From Bacillota bacterium (GTDB lineage: Bacteria > Bacillota > Bacilli > Alicyclobacillales > Alicyclobacillaceae), in NCBI GenBank assembly GCA_021820805.1, contig JAKADF010000257.1, forward strand, positions 1 to 5,672: DNA of 5,672 nt, given 5' to 3'. Below are positions 1 through 5,672 of the stretch, piece after piece (within the stretch, counting starts at the first letter, position 1; each line of letters starts with the position of its first letter). Under the pieces are notes generated by a model, which did no database searches, had not been told where the DNA came from, and saw nothing but the letters and a program-made list of their open reading frames with translations. The position numbers were made by a program, and so were the translations under genes.

Positions 1-1328
1 GGCGGCAACTTTAAAGTTTTATATCGAGGTTTTTTAGACAAATCCTGATACGCTTCTTCAAACCATTTACGTATTTTACCTTCTGAACTCGTGTAATTGG
101 CAACCCTGTCAATAAAAAAAAGGGACAAAACCTTAAGGCGCTTCCCAACCGGGAACTCTTGTAAAACCTTTAGCTCTTTCTCCAAATGTTCTTTGACCGT
201 TTCATATATCTGGACCTTCATCACATTATCTTGATGTGCTCCAGAAGCTTGTCCAACTTGTAAAATAAGCCCATTCGTAAAAGCAATATAACCGCTGCCT
301 GCATCAATATGGTCTACAATGTATCCCTCGTAGGCGTTTCGCCCATGAGATACTTCAAATAAATCTGTTCCATTGCGGCTGATGCTGCATGCCTTGCGTA
401 CCGGGCCATGCTCGCCCTGAACATCAATAGTCAACTTTGCTGTAATCTTCGTTTTTGTCGTCGCAATGGATTCGACACGAATGAAAGGACGATTGAAATC
501 TGGCTCATCAATTACAGAATCTACTTCAATTCTCTTTACAAGTTTCAACTCATATGCCTTTACCGGACCAATCCGGTACAATAGATTGTAGATTTTTCGA
601 TGTGTTGCACTATACCGCAGCGTGCAAAGTGGATTTAGACGGTGGATTGCCTCTCTTGCCTGAGCAGTCTCCATATTCTGCGGCTCATCCAGAATGACAA
701 TGGGATGCGTACTCTGGATAAATTCAATTGGTTTATGACCCGACAACCGGTCATTTTCCCGGTAAATAACGTTATTCGCCTTCTTATTGAAAGCGTCTAT
801 ATTAATGATTAGGATTTGAAGCTCATTTGAGGCGGCAAACTGCCGCAGAGTGGAAACCCGTTTTGAATCATATACCCACGATTCGACAGGTTGCCGTCCG
901 TAAATCTCATTAAAATGTTCCCTTGTTATTTCTAGGTTTTTCATAACGCCTTCACGGATTGCAACACTTGGAACTACAATAATAAATTTCGTAAACCCAT
1001 ACTTCTGATGCAATTCGTAGATGGTTCGAAGATAGACATACGTTTTCCCGGTACCTGTTTCCATTTCTATTGAGAAATCCATACCTGCGTGCACATCCGC
1101 TTGATTGATATCGTTTCTCTTTTGGATCCGACTAACGTTCGCTAAAATCGTTCTCCAATCTATCAACAGCTGGTTCCCAAAACCAAGTTCTGTCATGCGC
1201 CCACCGAACCCGGCATCTAAGCGCATTTCAAATTGGCCAGATGCACTCGGTTGTCCGTCAAAGACATCAATCACTGCATTTATCCCGTCAAGTTGGTGCT
1301 GCTCTTGTTTATCAAACTTAATTTTCAC
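1..1328 (-). CDS. res: Type III restriction enzyme Res subunit, DEAD/DEAH-type helicase (partial, C-terminus outside window)
   Basis: This is the restriction and translocation subunit of a Type III restriction-modification system. It works in complex with Mod, using ATP to search DNA between two sites before cutting. The frame is open from a GTG at 1328 to the left edge, 442 codons without a stop. Visible superfamily 2 helicase motifs are Walker A (EMETGTGKTYVYLRT, about residues 88-102), motif II in the DEPQ form (214-217, within ILDEPQNME) and motif III SAT (240-242, within LRYSATHR). LSLFFIDRVANY (about 401-412) also fits this family as I remember it. Family members run to roughly 900-1000 residues with a PD-(D/E)xK nuclease near the C-terminus, so the nuclease half is not seen. 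GTG 1328 was chosen because GGGAG ends 8 nt before it; GTG 1337 and TTG 1334 are in frame but badly placed relative to that site. The gene follows mod by 44 nt and is probably co-transcribed with it. No frameshift is seen in the visible part. Confidence 0.93.
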   Translation of the reverse strand, partial: MKIKFDKQEQHQLDGINAVIDVFDGQPSASGQFEMRLDAGFGGRMTELGFGNQLLIDWRTILANVSRIQKRNDINQADVHAGMDFSIEMETGTGKTYVYLRTIYELHQKYGFTKFIIVVPSVAIREGVMKNLEITREHFNEIYGRQPVESWVYDSKRVSTLRQFAASNELQILIINIDAFNKKANNVIYRENDRLSGHKPIEFIQSTHPIVILDEPQNMETAQAREAIHRLNPLCTLRYSATHRKIYNLLYRIGPVKAYELKLVKRIEVDSVIDEPDFNRPFIRVESIATTKTKITAKLTIDVQGEHGPVRKACSISRNGTDLFEVSHGRNAYEGYIVDHIDAGSGYIAFTNGLILQVGQASGAHQDNVMKVQIYETVKEHLEKELKVLQEFPVGKRLKVLSLFFIDRVANYTSSEGKIRKWFEEAYQDLSKKPRYKTLKLP

Positions 1329-1336
1329 TCTCAACA

Positions 1337-1341
1337 CTCCC
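1337..1341 (-). promoter_or_regulatory. Ribosome binding site of res (start-deciding)
   Basis: GGGAG on the minus strand lies 8 nt before GTG 1328. It overlaps the alternative GTG at 1337 and is only 2 nt from TTG 1334, so it favours 1328. It sits in the 44-nt mod-res gap, so res has its own translation start within the operon. Confidence 0.6.
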
Positions 1342-1372
1342 GAATCCCGTTTAATTCATGACAGGAGCCAAA

Positions 1373-3178
1373 TCAAATTGTCCGAAATACAATATCGTGC
1401 GCTTCCATTTCAAGTTTAACGTTTGTTTTAAGGATATCGTTGCCTGCAAAGGCTGCATCGAGGCATACAACTTGCAGGGGGTGTTTCTGAACAATAGATT
1501 CAAAAATATCACTTGTTACCTTTGAATGAAGGCACACGACTAATTCTCCGTTTTCAACAAAGTACAACACACCATTGTCTTGTTGCACACTTTTAACTTT
1601 CGTGCTAAGAAGATGACCTGACTTCAGGATGATTTCATATAAAATTTCAAGATTAGAGCGTCCAGGAATAACATTGTTTGTAAAAAGACGCAATTGATTT
1701 TCAAGTTCTTTCCCGTTGTTTACAGACTGATCCCAAATTTTGAAATTGCTTGAGGAAAGTTTGAGTGTTCGAAATCCAGCAATTTTGAGACCTTCTTCAT
1801 TCATAATCGCCTTTCTAATCCGTTCTTTCATAATGTCTGTAATAAATGGATACGTCGTGTCACCAGTAGATTCAGGAAGTTGAACCATAATGAACTTACG
1901 ATTCGAGTTCGTTTCTCGATTCAGTTCGAGAACAGCTTGTGCTGTAGTTCCGGACCCAGCAAAAAAGTCTAATACATAATCATCCGTGTGAGTGCAAAAC
2001 CCTATTAAATGCTTTATCAACTCTATCGGTTTAGGATTCGGAAATATGTTTTGTGAAAACAATTTAAGAACCTGTTCACTTCCAGAACTCGTCGTGCCTT
2101 TGTCTGTAAGAATGGATTCTTCTAAAAAAATGCTTCTTGGTTTTTTCCCTTGGGGTAATCTTTGTTTGAACTGAACAGACCAACCATAATCCGTCTTAAC
2201 AAACCGAATATCACCTTTTTTAACATCTGACTTAAATCTTTCCTCGGAGCGCAGCCAGCTTATTTCATTTCCATATTCATCGTATTGCAGAACAGTACCG
2301 TCTGGACAAGTTATAGGATAGTACTGCTTGCCGGACTTTCTTTTAAACGTGTCCCAATAAAACCTTGAAACTTCATCTTCATCTTTATATCTCTGTAAAT
2401 ATTCCGGTTTATAAGGCTCAAAAAGATGATGGAGCGACACTTCGTTTTTTGCGTACATGAGGATATACTCATGTTCTACAGCAACATATTTAGCGTCGTT
2501 CCCGCCGCCTTTTTTGTTCTGCCATACCAAATCAGCAATATGGTTTTCTTCGCCAAAGATTTCGTCGCATAAAAGGCGCAGTTTAGCAAATTCAATCTCA
2601 TCTATACTTATAAAAATGACTCCATCATCTGCCAATAAATTTCTCGCCAGAAACAGCCTTGGGTACATCATATTAAGCCATTTCGAATGATAGCGTCCTT
2701 CTGTATCCGTCTTTGTCGAGAGTTTAACGCCATCCCCGTCAACCTGCCCTGAATATCGAAGATAGTCGCCCAATCCCTTGCGAAAGTTATCAGGATAGAT
2801 AAACTCACGACCTGTATTGTAAGGTGGATCAATGTAAATCATCTTGATTTTACCGTGGTAGGATTTCTGAAGTAACTTTAAAACCTCCAGATTGTCTCCT
2901 TCGATAACAAGATTGTCACTGGAATCAAAGTTGACGGATTCCTCTAGAACTGGCAGCAAAGTTCCTGCACTTGGTATCTGAACATTTCGGACAGCTTCAC
3001 TTTTCCCCGCCCATGTCAGTCCGTAGCGTTCATGCCCATTACCCACAAATTCCCCTAGGGCCGATTTCAATTTTTCAAAGTCGATTTTCCCTTCCGAAAA
3101 TACTTCTGGGAATTCTTCACGAATACATCCGATTCTTTCCGCCAGAATATCTTTCGACGTCAAAGGCAGTTTTTCCAA
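1373..3178 (-). CDS. mod: Type III restriction-modification system methyltransferase Mod (adenine-specific)
   Basis: This subunit transfers a methyl group from S-adenosylmethionine to adenine at an asymmetric site, and it gives the Mod-Res complex its sequence specificity. With the TTG start at 3178 it has 601 residues, normal for the family. The catalytic motif IDPPYNTG (DPPY about 117-120) precedes the SAM-binding motif DFFAGSGTT (FAGSGTT about 406-412), the order of beta-class N6-adenine methyltransferases. The stretch between them (about 135-385) should hold the target recognition domain. Other family-typical pieces are ERYGLTWAGKSEAVR, LVIEGDNLEVLKLLQKSY and GRYHSKWLNMMYPRLFLARN. An in-frame ATG at 3232 would add 18 residues, but its GGAAG directly touches the ATG. 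TTG 3178 has AAGGAG 8 nt upstream and gives an N-terminus (MEKLPLTSKDI) like other Mod proteins. The gene heads a mod-res operon. Catalytic motifs are intact, so it is probably active; its DNA target cannot be read from the sequence. Confidence 0.93.
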   Translation of the reverse strand: MEKLPLTSKDILAERIGCIREEFPEVFSEGKIDFEKLKSALGEFVGNGHERYGLTWAGKSEAVRNVQIPSAGTLLPVLEESVNFDSSDNLVIEGDNLEVLKLLQKSYHGKIKMIYIDPPYNTGREFIYPDNFRKGLGDYLRYSGQVDGDGVKLSTKTDTEGRYHSKWLNMMYPRLFLARNLLADDGVIFISIDEIEFAKLRLLCDEIFGEENHIADLVWQNKKGGGNDAKYVAVEHEYILMYAKNEVSLHHLFEPYKPEYLQRYKDEDEVSRFYWDTFKRKSGKQYYPITCPDGTVLQYDEYGNEISWLRSEERFKSDVKKGDIRFVKTDYGWSVQFKQRLPQGKKPRSIFLEESILTDKGTTSSGSEQVLKLFSQNIFPNPKPIELIKHLIGFCTHTDDYVLDFFAGSGTTAQAVLELNRETNSNRKFIMVQLPESTGDTTYPFITDIMKERIRKAIMNEEGLKIAGFRTLKLSSSNFKIWDQSVNNGKELENQLRLFTNNVIPGRSNLEILYEIILKSGHLLSTKVKSVQQDNGVLYFVENGELVVCLHSKVTSDIFESIVQKHPLQVVCLDAAFAGNDILKTNVKLEMEAHDIVFRTI

Positions 3179-3186
3179 AGTAACGA

Positions 3187-3192
3187 CTCCTT
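3187..3192 (-). promoter_or_regulatory. Ribosome binding site of mod (start-deciding)
   Basis: AAGGAG on the minus strand, inside the longer purine run AAAAGGAG, lies 8 nt before TTG 3178. It is the best Shine-Dalgarno match near the gene start and the main reason to prefer the TTG over the upstream in-frame ATG at 3232. Confidence 0.65.
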
Positions 3193-3252
3193 TTAAGCCA
3201 CACAACAATTTAAATACCGTCCGAACAATCATCTTCCATTTTACAACAGGTC

Positions 3253-3281
3253 ATTATACATATCGAAGAAAAGCATGGAAC
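3253..3281 (-). promoter_or_regulatory. Putative sigma-A-type promoter of the mod-res operon
   Basis: On the minus strand a perfect TATAAT (3258-3253) is preceded 17 nt upstream by GTTCCA (3281-3276), a weak match to the -35 consensus TTGACA. Bases TG directly abut the -10. Transcription would start near 3246, giving a leader of about 68 nt to the TTG start and only about 14 nt to the alternative ATG at 3232. The weak -35 suggests modest expression or activator help. This rests on consensus matching by eye. Confidence 0.4.
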
Positions 3282-3359
3282 TAAAAGTGACCTTATCCGA
3301 GAATTAATTCAGTTACAGCTCAGGCTTTTAACTTAAATCTTACTAATAAAACAGAGTAC

Positions 3360-3401
3360 AATAGTATTAATGGACTATTCGTTTAGTCTTATAGTACTAT
3401 T
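3360..3401. repeat. ATAGT/ACTAT repeat cluster, possible operator upstream of the kinase
   Basis: ATAGTATTAAT (3361-3371) and ATAGTACTATT (3391-3401) are direct repeats matching at 9 of 11 positions, with starts exactly 30 bp apart, close to three helical turns. The second contains the perfect 10-bp palindrome ATAGTACTAT (3391-3400). Between them ACTATT (3374-3379) pairs as an inverted repeat with AATAGT (3360-3365). The cluster ends about 40 bp before the kinase ATG, where a regulator or RNA polymerase could sit. Operator function is inference; AT-rich DNA produces such repeats by chance. Confidence 0.35.
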
Positions 3402-3426
3402 ATATAAACAGGTGATATTTGGGCGG

Positions 3427-3433
3427 AAAGGGG
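3427..3433 (+). promoter_or_regulatory. Ribosome binding site of the histidine kinase (start-deciding)
   Basis: AAAGGGG ends 9 nt before ATG 3443. A TTG at 3419 is in frame and would add 8 residues, but the AGGTGA before it (3410-3415) is only 3 nt away, so ATG 3443 is preferred. Confidence 0.5.
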
Positions 3434-3442
3434 TTGATACAC

Positions 3443-4546
3443 ATGCTAAAACAAACCATTGACAGCATTGAGTACGCCCTGAAGAAACTCACCGATGTAA
3501 ATTACGCATTAGACGAGTCACTGATTGTCGCCATTACTGACCACAAGGGAACAATCCTCTTTGTAAACAAGAAATTTTGTGAGATCTCAAAATACACACA
3601 AGAAGAACTATTGGGGCAAAATCACCGCATTATTAATTCTAACTACCATTCAAAAGAATTTTTTAAAGACCTTTGGAGGACCATAGTCAGCGGTAAGGTG
3701 TGGCGCGGGGATATTCGGAATCAGGCAAAAGACGGAACGTACTATTGGATGGATACAACCATTGTTCCTTGTTTAGACGAAAACGGAAGACCATATCAAT
3801 TTGTGTCGTTTCGAATTGATATCACAAATCGGAAAAGAACGGAAGAAATACTACGCAAATCAGACAAAATTGCCGCAGTTGGACAATTGGCTTCAGCTAT
3901 TGCCTACGAAATTCGCAACCCTTTAGCTGCCATTAAATGGACCTTGGAAGTTTGGGAGTCGGAGAATCATTACAACAAGACACAGTTTGATATGATTGTT
4001 TCCGAACTGGAGCGTATCGACTCTATTGTCGACGAATTGTTGCTATTAGCCAAACCAGAAACCGTAAATTACAAAGAACAATCCGTTTTGAACCTACTCC
4101 ATTTAATTGTTACTCTTGTGAGCATCCAGGCTAGGAAAAACAATATTAAAATCATCGAAGAAATTGATGATGAACTGCCGCTCGTGTTGTGCGACGAGAG
4201 CCAGATAAAGCAAGTGTTTCTAAACATTATGAAAAACGCCATTGAAGCGATGCCTAACGGTGGAAATCTAACCGTTCAGGCGAAATTGGCGGACAAAAAC
4301 CAAATTGTTATTCGCTTTACAGATGAAGGGTGCGGTATACCAGCTGAGTCCATTTCAAAACTTGGCGAACCATTTTACACAACAAAGGAAAAAGGGTCTG
4401 GGCTTGGACTTATGGTGAGCCACAAAATCATCTTGGAGCATCACGGAAACCTGTCGATTGAGAGTGAGGTAAATAAAGGAACAACCGTTGAAGTTATTTT
4501 GCAGACGGCTCCCTCACGAATTTCAAAACAACAGCCAACAGCATAG
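3443..4546 (+). CDS. PAS-HisKA-HATPase sensor histidine kinase with Tyr in place of the phospho-acceptor His
   Basis: A cytoplasmic two-component sensor of the soluble PAS-kinase type, as in Bacillus sporulation kinases; 367 residues from ATG 3443. No signal peptide or membrane segment is seen. After a short N-terminal helix, a PAS domain covers about residues 23-130; its FCEISKYTQEELLGQNHRI and WRGDIRNQAKDGTYYWMDTT stretches resemble Aer-type PAS domains, some of which bind flavin. A helical linker leads to the HisKA domain (about 140-205). The ATPase domain (about 215-357) has an intact N box (NIMKNAIEAMP), G1 box (DEGCGIP), F-like segment (FYTTKEK) and G2 box (GSGLGL). The HisKA H box normally reads HEIRNPL but here reads YEIRNPL: codon TAC at 3905-3907, residue 155. 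Autophosphorylation in the usual way should be impossible, though the following Glu and Asn are kept. No response regulator is adjacent. It may be a pseudokinase, a phosphatase or partner-dependent protein, or a recent inactivating mutation (TAC is one base from CAC). Confidence 0.9.
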   Translation: MLKQTIDSIEYALKKLTDVNYALDESLIVAITDHKGTILFVNKKFCEISKYTQEELLGQNHRIINSNYHSKEFFKDLWRTIVSGKVWRGDIRNQAKDGTYYWMDTTIVPCLDENGRPYQFVSFRIDITNRKRTEEILRKSDKIAAVGQLASAIAYEIRNPLAAIKWTLEVWESENHYNKTQFDMIVSELERIDSIVDELLLLAKPETVNYKEQSVLNLLHLIVTLVSIQARKNNIKIIEEIDDELPLVLCDESQIKQVFLNIMKNAIEAMPNGGNLTVQAKLADKNQIVIRFTDEGCGIPAESISKLGEPFYTTKEKGSGLGLMVSHKIILEHHGNLSIESEVNKGTTVEVILQTAPSRISKQQPTA

Positions 4547-4554
4547 TTAACTAT
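4543..4554. repeat. Perfect 12-bp palindrome at the kinase stop codon
   Basis: ATAGTTAACTAT is its own reverse complement and includes the TAG stop of the kinase gene (4544-4546). Its ATAGT and ACTAT halves are the same as those in the repeat cluster upstream of the gene, here with a 2-bp centre. There is no T-run beside it, so it is not a convincing terminator. Function is unknown and chance is possible. Confidence 0.35.
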
Positions 4555-4564
4555 AAACCCAAAT

Positions 4565-4590
4565 TTCCAAACGTAAAAATCATTTTGGAA
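4565..4590. terminator. Weak inverted repeat between convergent genes, possible bidirectional terminator
   Basis: TTCCAAA (4565-4571) pairs with TTTGGAA (4584-4590) around a 12-nt loop. It lies between the convergent kinase and penicillin-binding protein genes and overlaps the last codons of the latter. The 7-bp AT-rich stem has no following T-run on the plus strand and only a poor one on the minus strand, so termination activity is doubtful. Confidence 0.22.
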
Positions 4591-5672
4591 TCGATGTATT
4601 TGTCCACTGTGATTTTGGAAAGAATTCATGATGCTCCTTAAAATACGCGTCCATAATATCTCTAGCAACCGGCACAGCTGCTGTCGCACCGTATCCTGCA
4701 CCTGGAAGGACTACAGCAACTGCCACTTGGGGATTATTATAGGGTGCGTATCCTATAAATACCGAAATATCGTTTTTCCCTCCACCCTGCTGCGCCGTCC
4801 CTGTCTTACCAGCGGCCTTATATGGAGCGTTTATAAAACTTCCAGACGCAGTACCTAGTGGAGTGTTGCAAACTTCGTACATTCCTTGATGGAGGATATC
4901 CCAGTACTTTGACGGAGCAGAAATTTGTTGCTCAATATTCGGCTGAAATGTTTTTATTTTTTTGCCTGCAGGTGAAGAGATAGACTCCAGTACATGAGGC
5001 TGCATGCGTTTACCGCTGTCAGCAATAGTTGCCACATAATCTGCAAGCTCCAGCGGCGTAAATGCCTGATCTTGACCAATTGCTGTCGCTGGTAAATCAT
5101 ATAATGTCTTGTTATCTGTAAAATACCCTTTTGATTCCCCAGGTAAATCTATTCCAGTTTTTACGCCTAACCCAAGCTTCTCCTCGAAACTATGGAATTT
5201 ATCAAGAGCTTGTGTACGGAGCGTGGTCATCCACGTGGAGATGCTCATTCCGGAAGGCGGATAATGGGCCATCCATAAAGCCAGTTGATACATAAAAATA
5301 TCATCCGAAACCTGAAGCGTTTCAATCGGATCAACCCATCCCATACCATTAACAGCATCACCATGCATCTGATAGTTACCTATCATTAAATAACCGGGGT
5401 CGTCAATTTTAGTTGTTGGCGTAATGATATTATCGAGCAAACCTAGAAGCATATTGCCAGGTTTCACAGTAGAACCAGGCATGAACAACCCTTGCATCGC
5501 ATCATTGTATGCGGGACTTGGGTAGGAATTGAGTTCTTTGGAATGTGCTGCATATTGTTTTGGGTCGACAAACCAGTTGGGATCTAGATATGGATAACTA
5601 ACCATAGACAGTACAGCACCAGTTTTCGGATTCAACACCACTGCCGCCGCCTGTTTCACATTTGTTCCTTGC
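4580..5672 (-). CDS. Penicillin-binding protein 2-type peptidoglycan transpeptidase, class B (partial, N-terminus outside window)
   Basis: This DD-transpeptidase cross-links peptidoglycan outside the membrane, in elongation (PBP2/PbpA type) or possibly spore wall synthesis. The visible 363 residues are the catalytic domain. The frame continues past the right edge (QGTN before VKQAAAVVLNPKTGA), so the GTG at 5659 is internal, not the start. The active site serine is in PGSTVKPG (SxxK; Ser codon 5473-5471). The second motif reads SDD (5308-5300) where SxN is usual; SxD is, as I recall, also seen in PBP2 proteins. KTGTAQ (Lys-Thr-Gly at 4807-4799) is the third motif. GLGVKTGIDLPGE and ATAIGQDQAFTPLELA are typical of PBP2/FtsI proteins. 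The N-terminal membrane anchor and dimerisation domain are not in view. The gene converges on the kinase with 33 nt between them. Subclass (MrdA/PbpA, SpoVD or FtsI) is uncertain; no PASTA domain follows, which argues against SpoVD or a PASTA-type division PBP. Confidence 0.92.
   Translation of the reverse strand, partial: QGTNVKQAAAVVLNPKTGAVLSMVSYPYLDPNWFVDPKQYAAHSKELNSYPSPAYNDAMQGLFMPGSTVKPGNMLLGLLDNIITPTTKIDDPGYLMIGNYQMHGDAVNGMGWVDPIETLQVSDDIFMYQLALWMAHYPPSGMSISTWMTTLRTQALDKFHSFEEKLGLGVKTGIDLPGESKGYFTDNKTLYDLPATAIGQDQAFTPLELADYVATIADSGKRMQPHVLESISSPAGKKIKTFQPNIEQQISAPSKYWDILHQGMYEVCNTPLGTASGSFINAPYKAAGKTGTAQQGGGKNDISVFIGYAPYNNPQVAVAVVLPGAGYGATAAVPVARDIMDAYFKEHHEFFPKSQWTNTSIPK

Larger units (their letters stand above)
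3233..3442. other. Divergent intergenic region between mod and the histidine kinase
   Basis: This AT-rich 210-nt spacer separates the minus-strand mod-res operon from the plus-strand kinase. I see no small gene in it. It holds the putative mod promoter (3253-3281), a perfect 10-bp palindrome GAATTAATTC (3301-3310) and the ATAGT/ACTAT repeat cluster (3360-3401). For the kinase there are -10-like hexamers such as TACAAT (3357-3362) and TATTAT (3398-3403), but none has a convincing -35 at the right distance. No clear sigma-H promoter or Spo0A box was recognised. Confidence 0.55.

Noticed and set aside
114..121. Run of eight A (T8 in the res coding strand) as a possible phase-variation tract
   Set aside because: It encodes the ordinary family stretch LSLFFID. 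Type III phase variation is mostly described in mod, usually with longer repeats, and mod here shows no long simple repeat.
1105..1419. Plus-strand 104-codon open frame opposite the start of res and the end of mod
   Set aside because: It is antisense to two well-supported genes, has no family-like sequence and no good ribosome binding site; it is a shadow frame.
1992..3183. Three plus-strand open frames of 60-77 codons (1992-2174, 2457-2690, 2971-3183)
   Set aside because: All lie antisense inside mod, whose protein is clearly conserved; they look like by-products of its codon use.
3403..3408. TATAAA as a -10 box for the kinase gene
   Set aside because: The nearest -35-like hexamer (TTAGTC, 3383-3388) is only 14 nt away, and no TTGACA-like sequence lies at 16-18 nt.
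4582..4620. Direct repeat ATTTTGGAA at 4582-4590 and 4612-4620
   Set aside because: Both copies are in the coding 3' end of the transpeptidase gene and reflect Pro-Lys codons; short and probably chance.
4441..4858. Minus-strand 86-codon frame (4441-4701) and plus-strand 76-codon frame (4628-4858) near the convergent gene ends
   Set aside because: Both overlap the kinase or transpeptidase coding regions in another frame or strand and encode no recognisable protein.

Overview
The window carries four protein genes and very little non-coding space. The genes look like those of a spore-forming, low-to-moderate G+C Gram-positive bacterium (Bacillota, Bacilli; possibly close to Alicyclobacillus, which is a guess). 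The reasons are a PAS-containing soluble histidine kinase of the sporulation-kinase type, a Firmicute-style class B penicillin-binding protein, strong purine-rich Shine-Dalgarno sequences, and frequent TTG/GTG starts.

Left part (1 to about 3260, minus strand): a Type III restriction-modification operon, mod then res. Mod (1373-3178) is a beta-class adenine methyltransferase with intact DPPY and FAGSGTT motifs. Res (1328 to beyond the left edge) shows the helicase/translocase half with GTGKT, DEPQ and SAT motifs; its C-terminal nuclease domain lies outside the window. The genes are 44 nt apart and should form one transcript. Mod supplies site recognition and protective methylation, and also the specificity of the Mod-Res complex that cuts foreign DNA.

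Middle (3233-3442): an AT-rich divergent intergenic region. It contains a plausible promoter for mod-res and a cluster of ATAGT/ACTAT repeats just upstream of the kinase gene.

Right part: a plus-strand PAS-HisKA-HATPase protein (3443-4546), with no response regulator beside it. It converges on the 3' end of a minus-strand penicillin-binding protein 2-type transpeptidase (4580 to beyond the right edge). The most striking observation is that the kinase has Tyr where the HisKA phospho-acceptor His should be, while its ATP-binding domain looks complete. No mobile element, tRNA, rRNA, CRISPR array or clearly new multi-gene system is visible.
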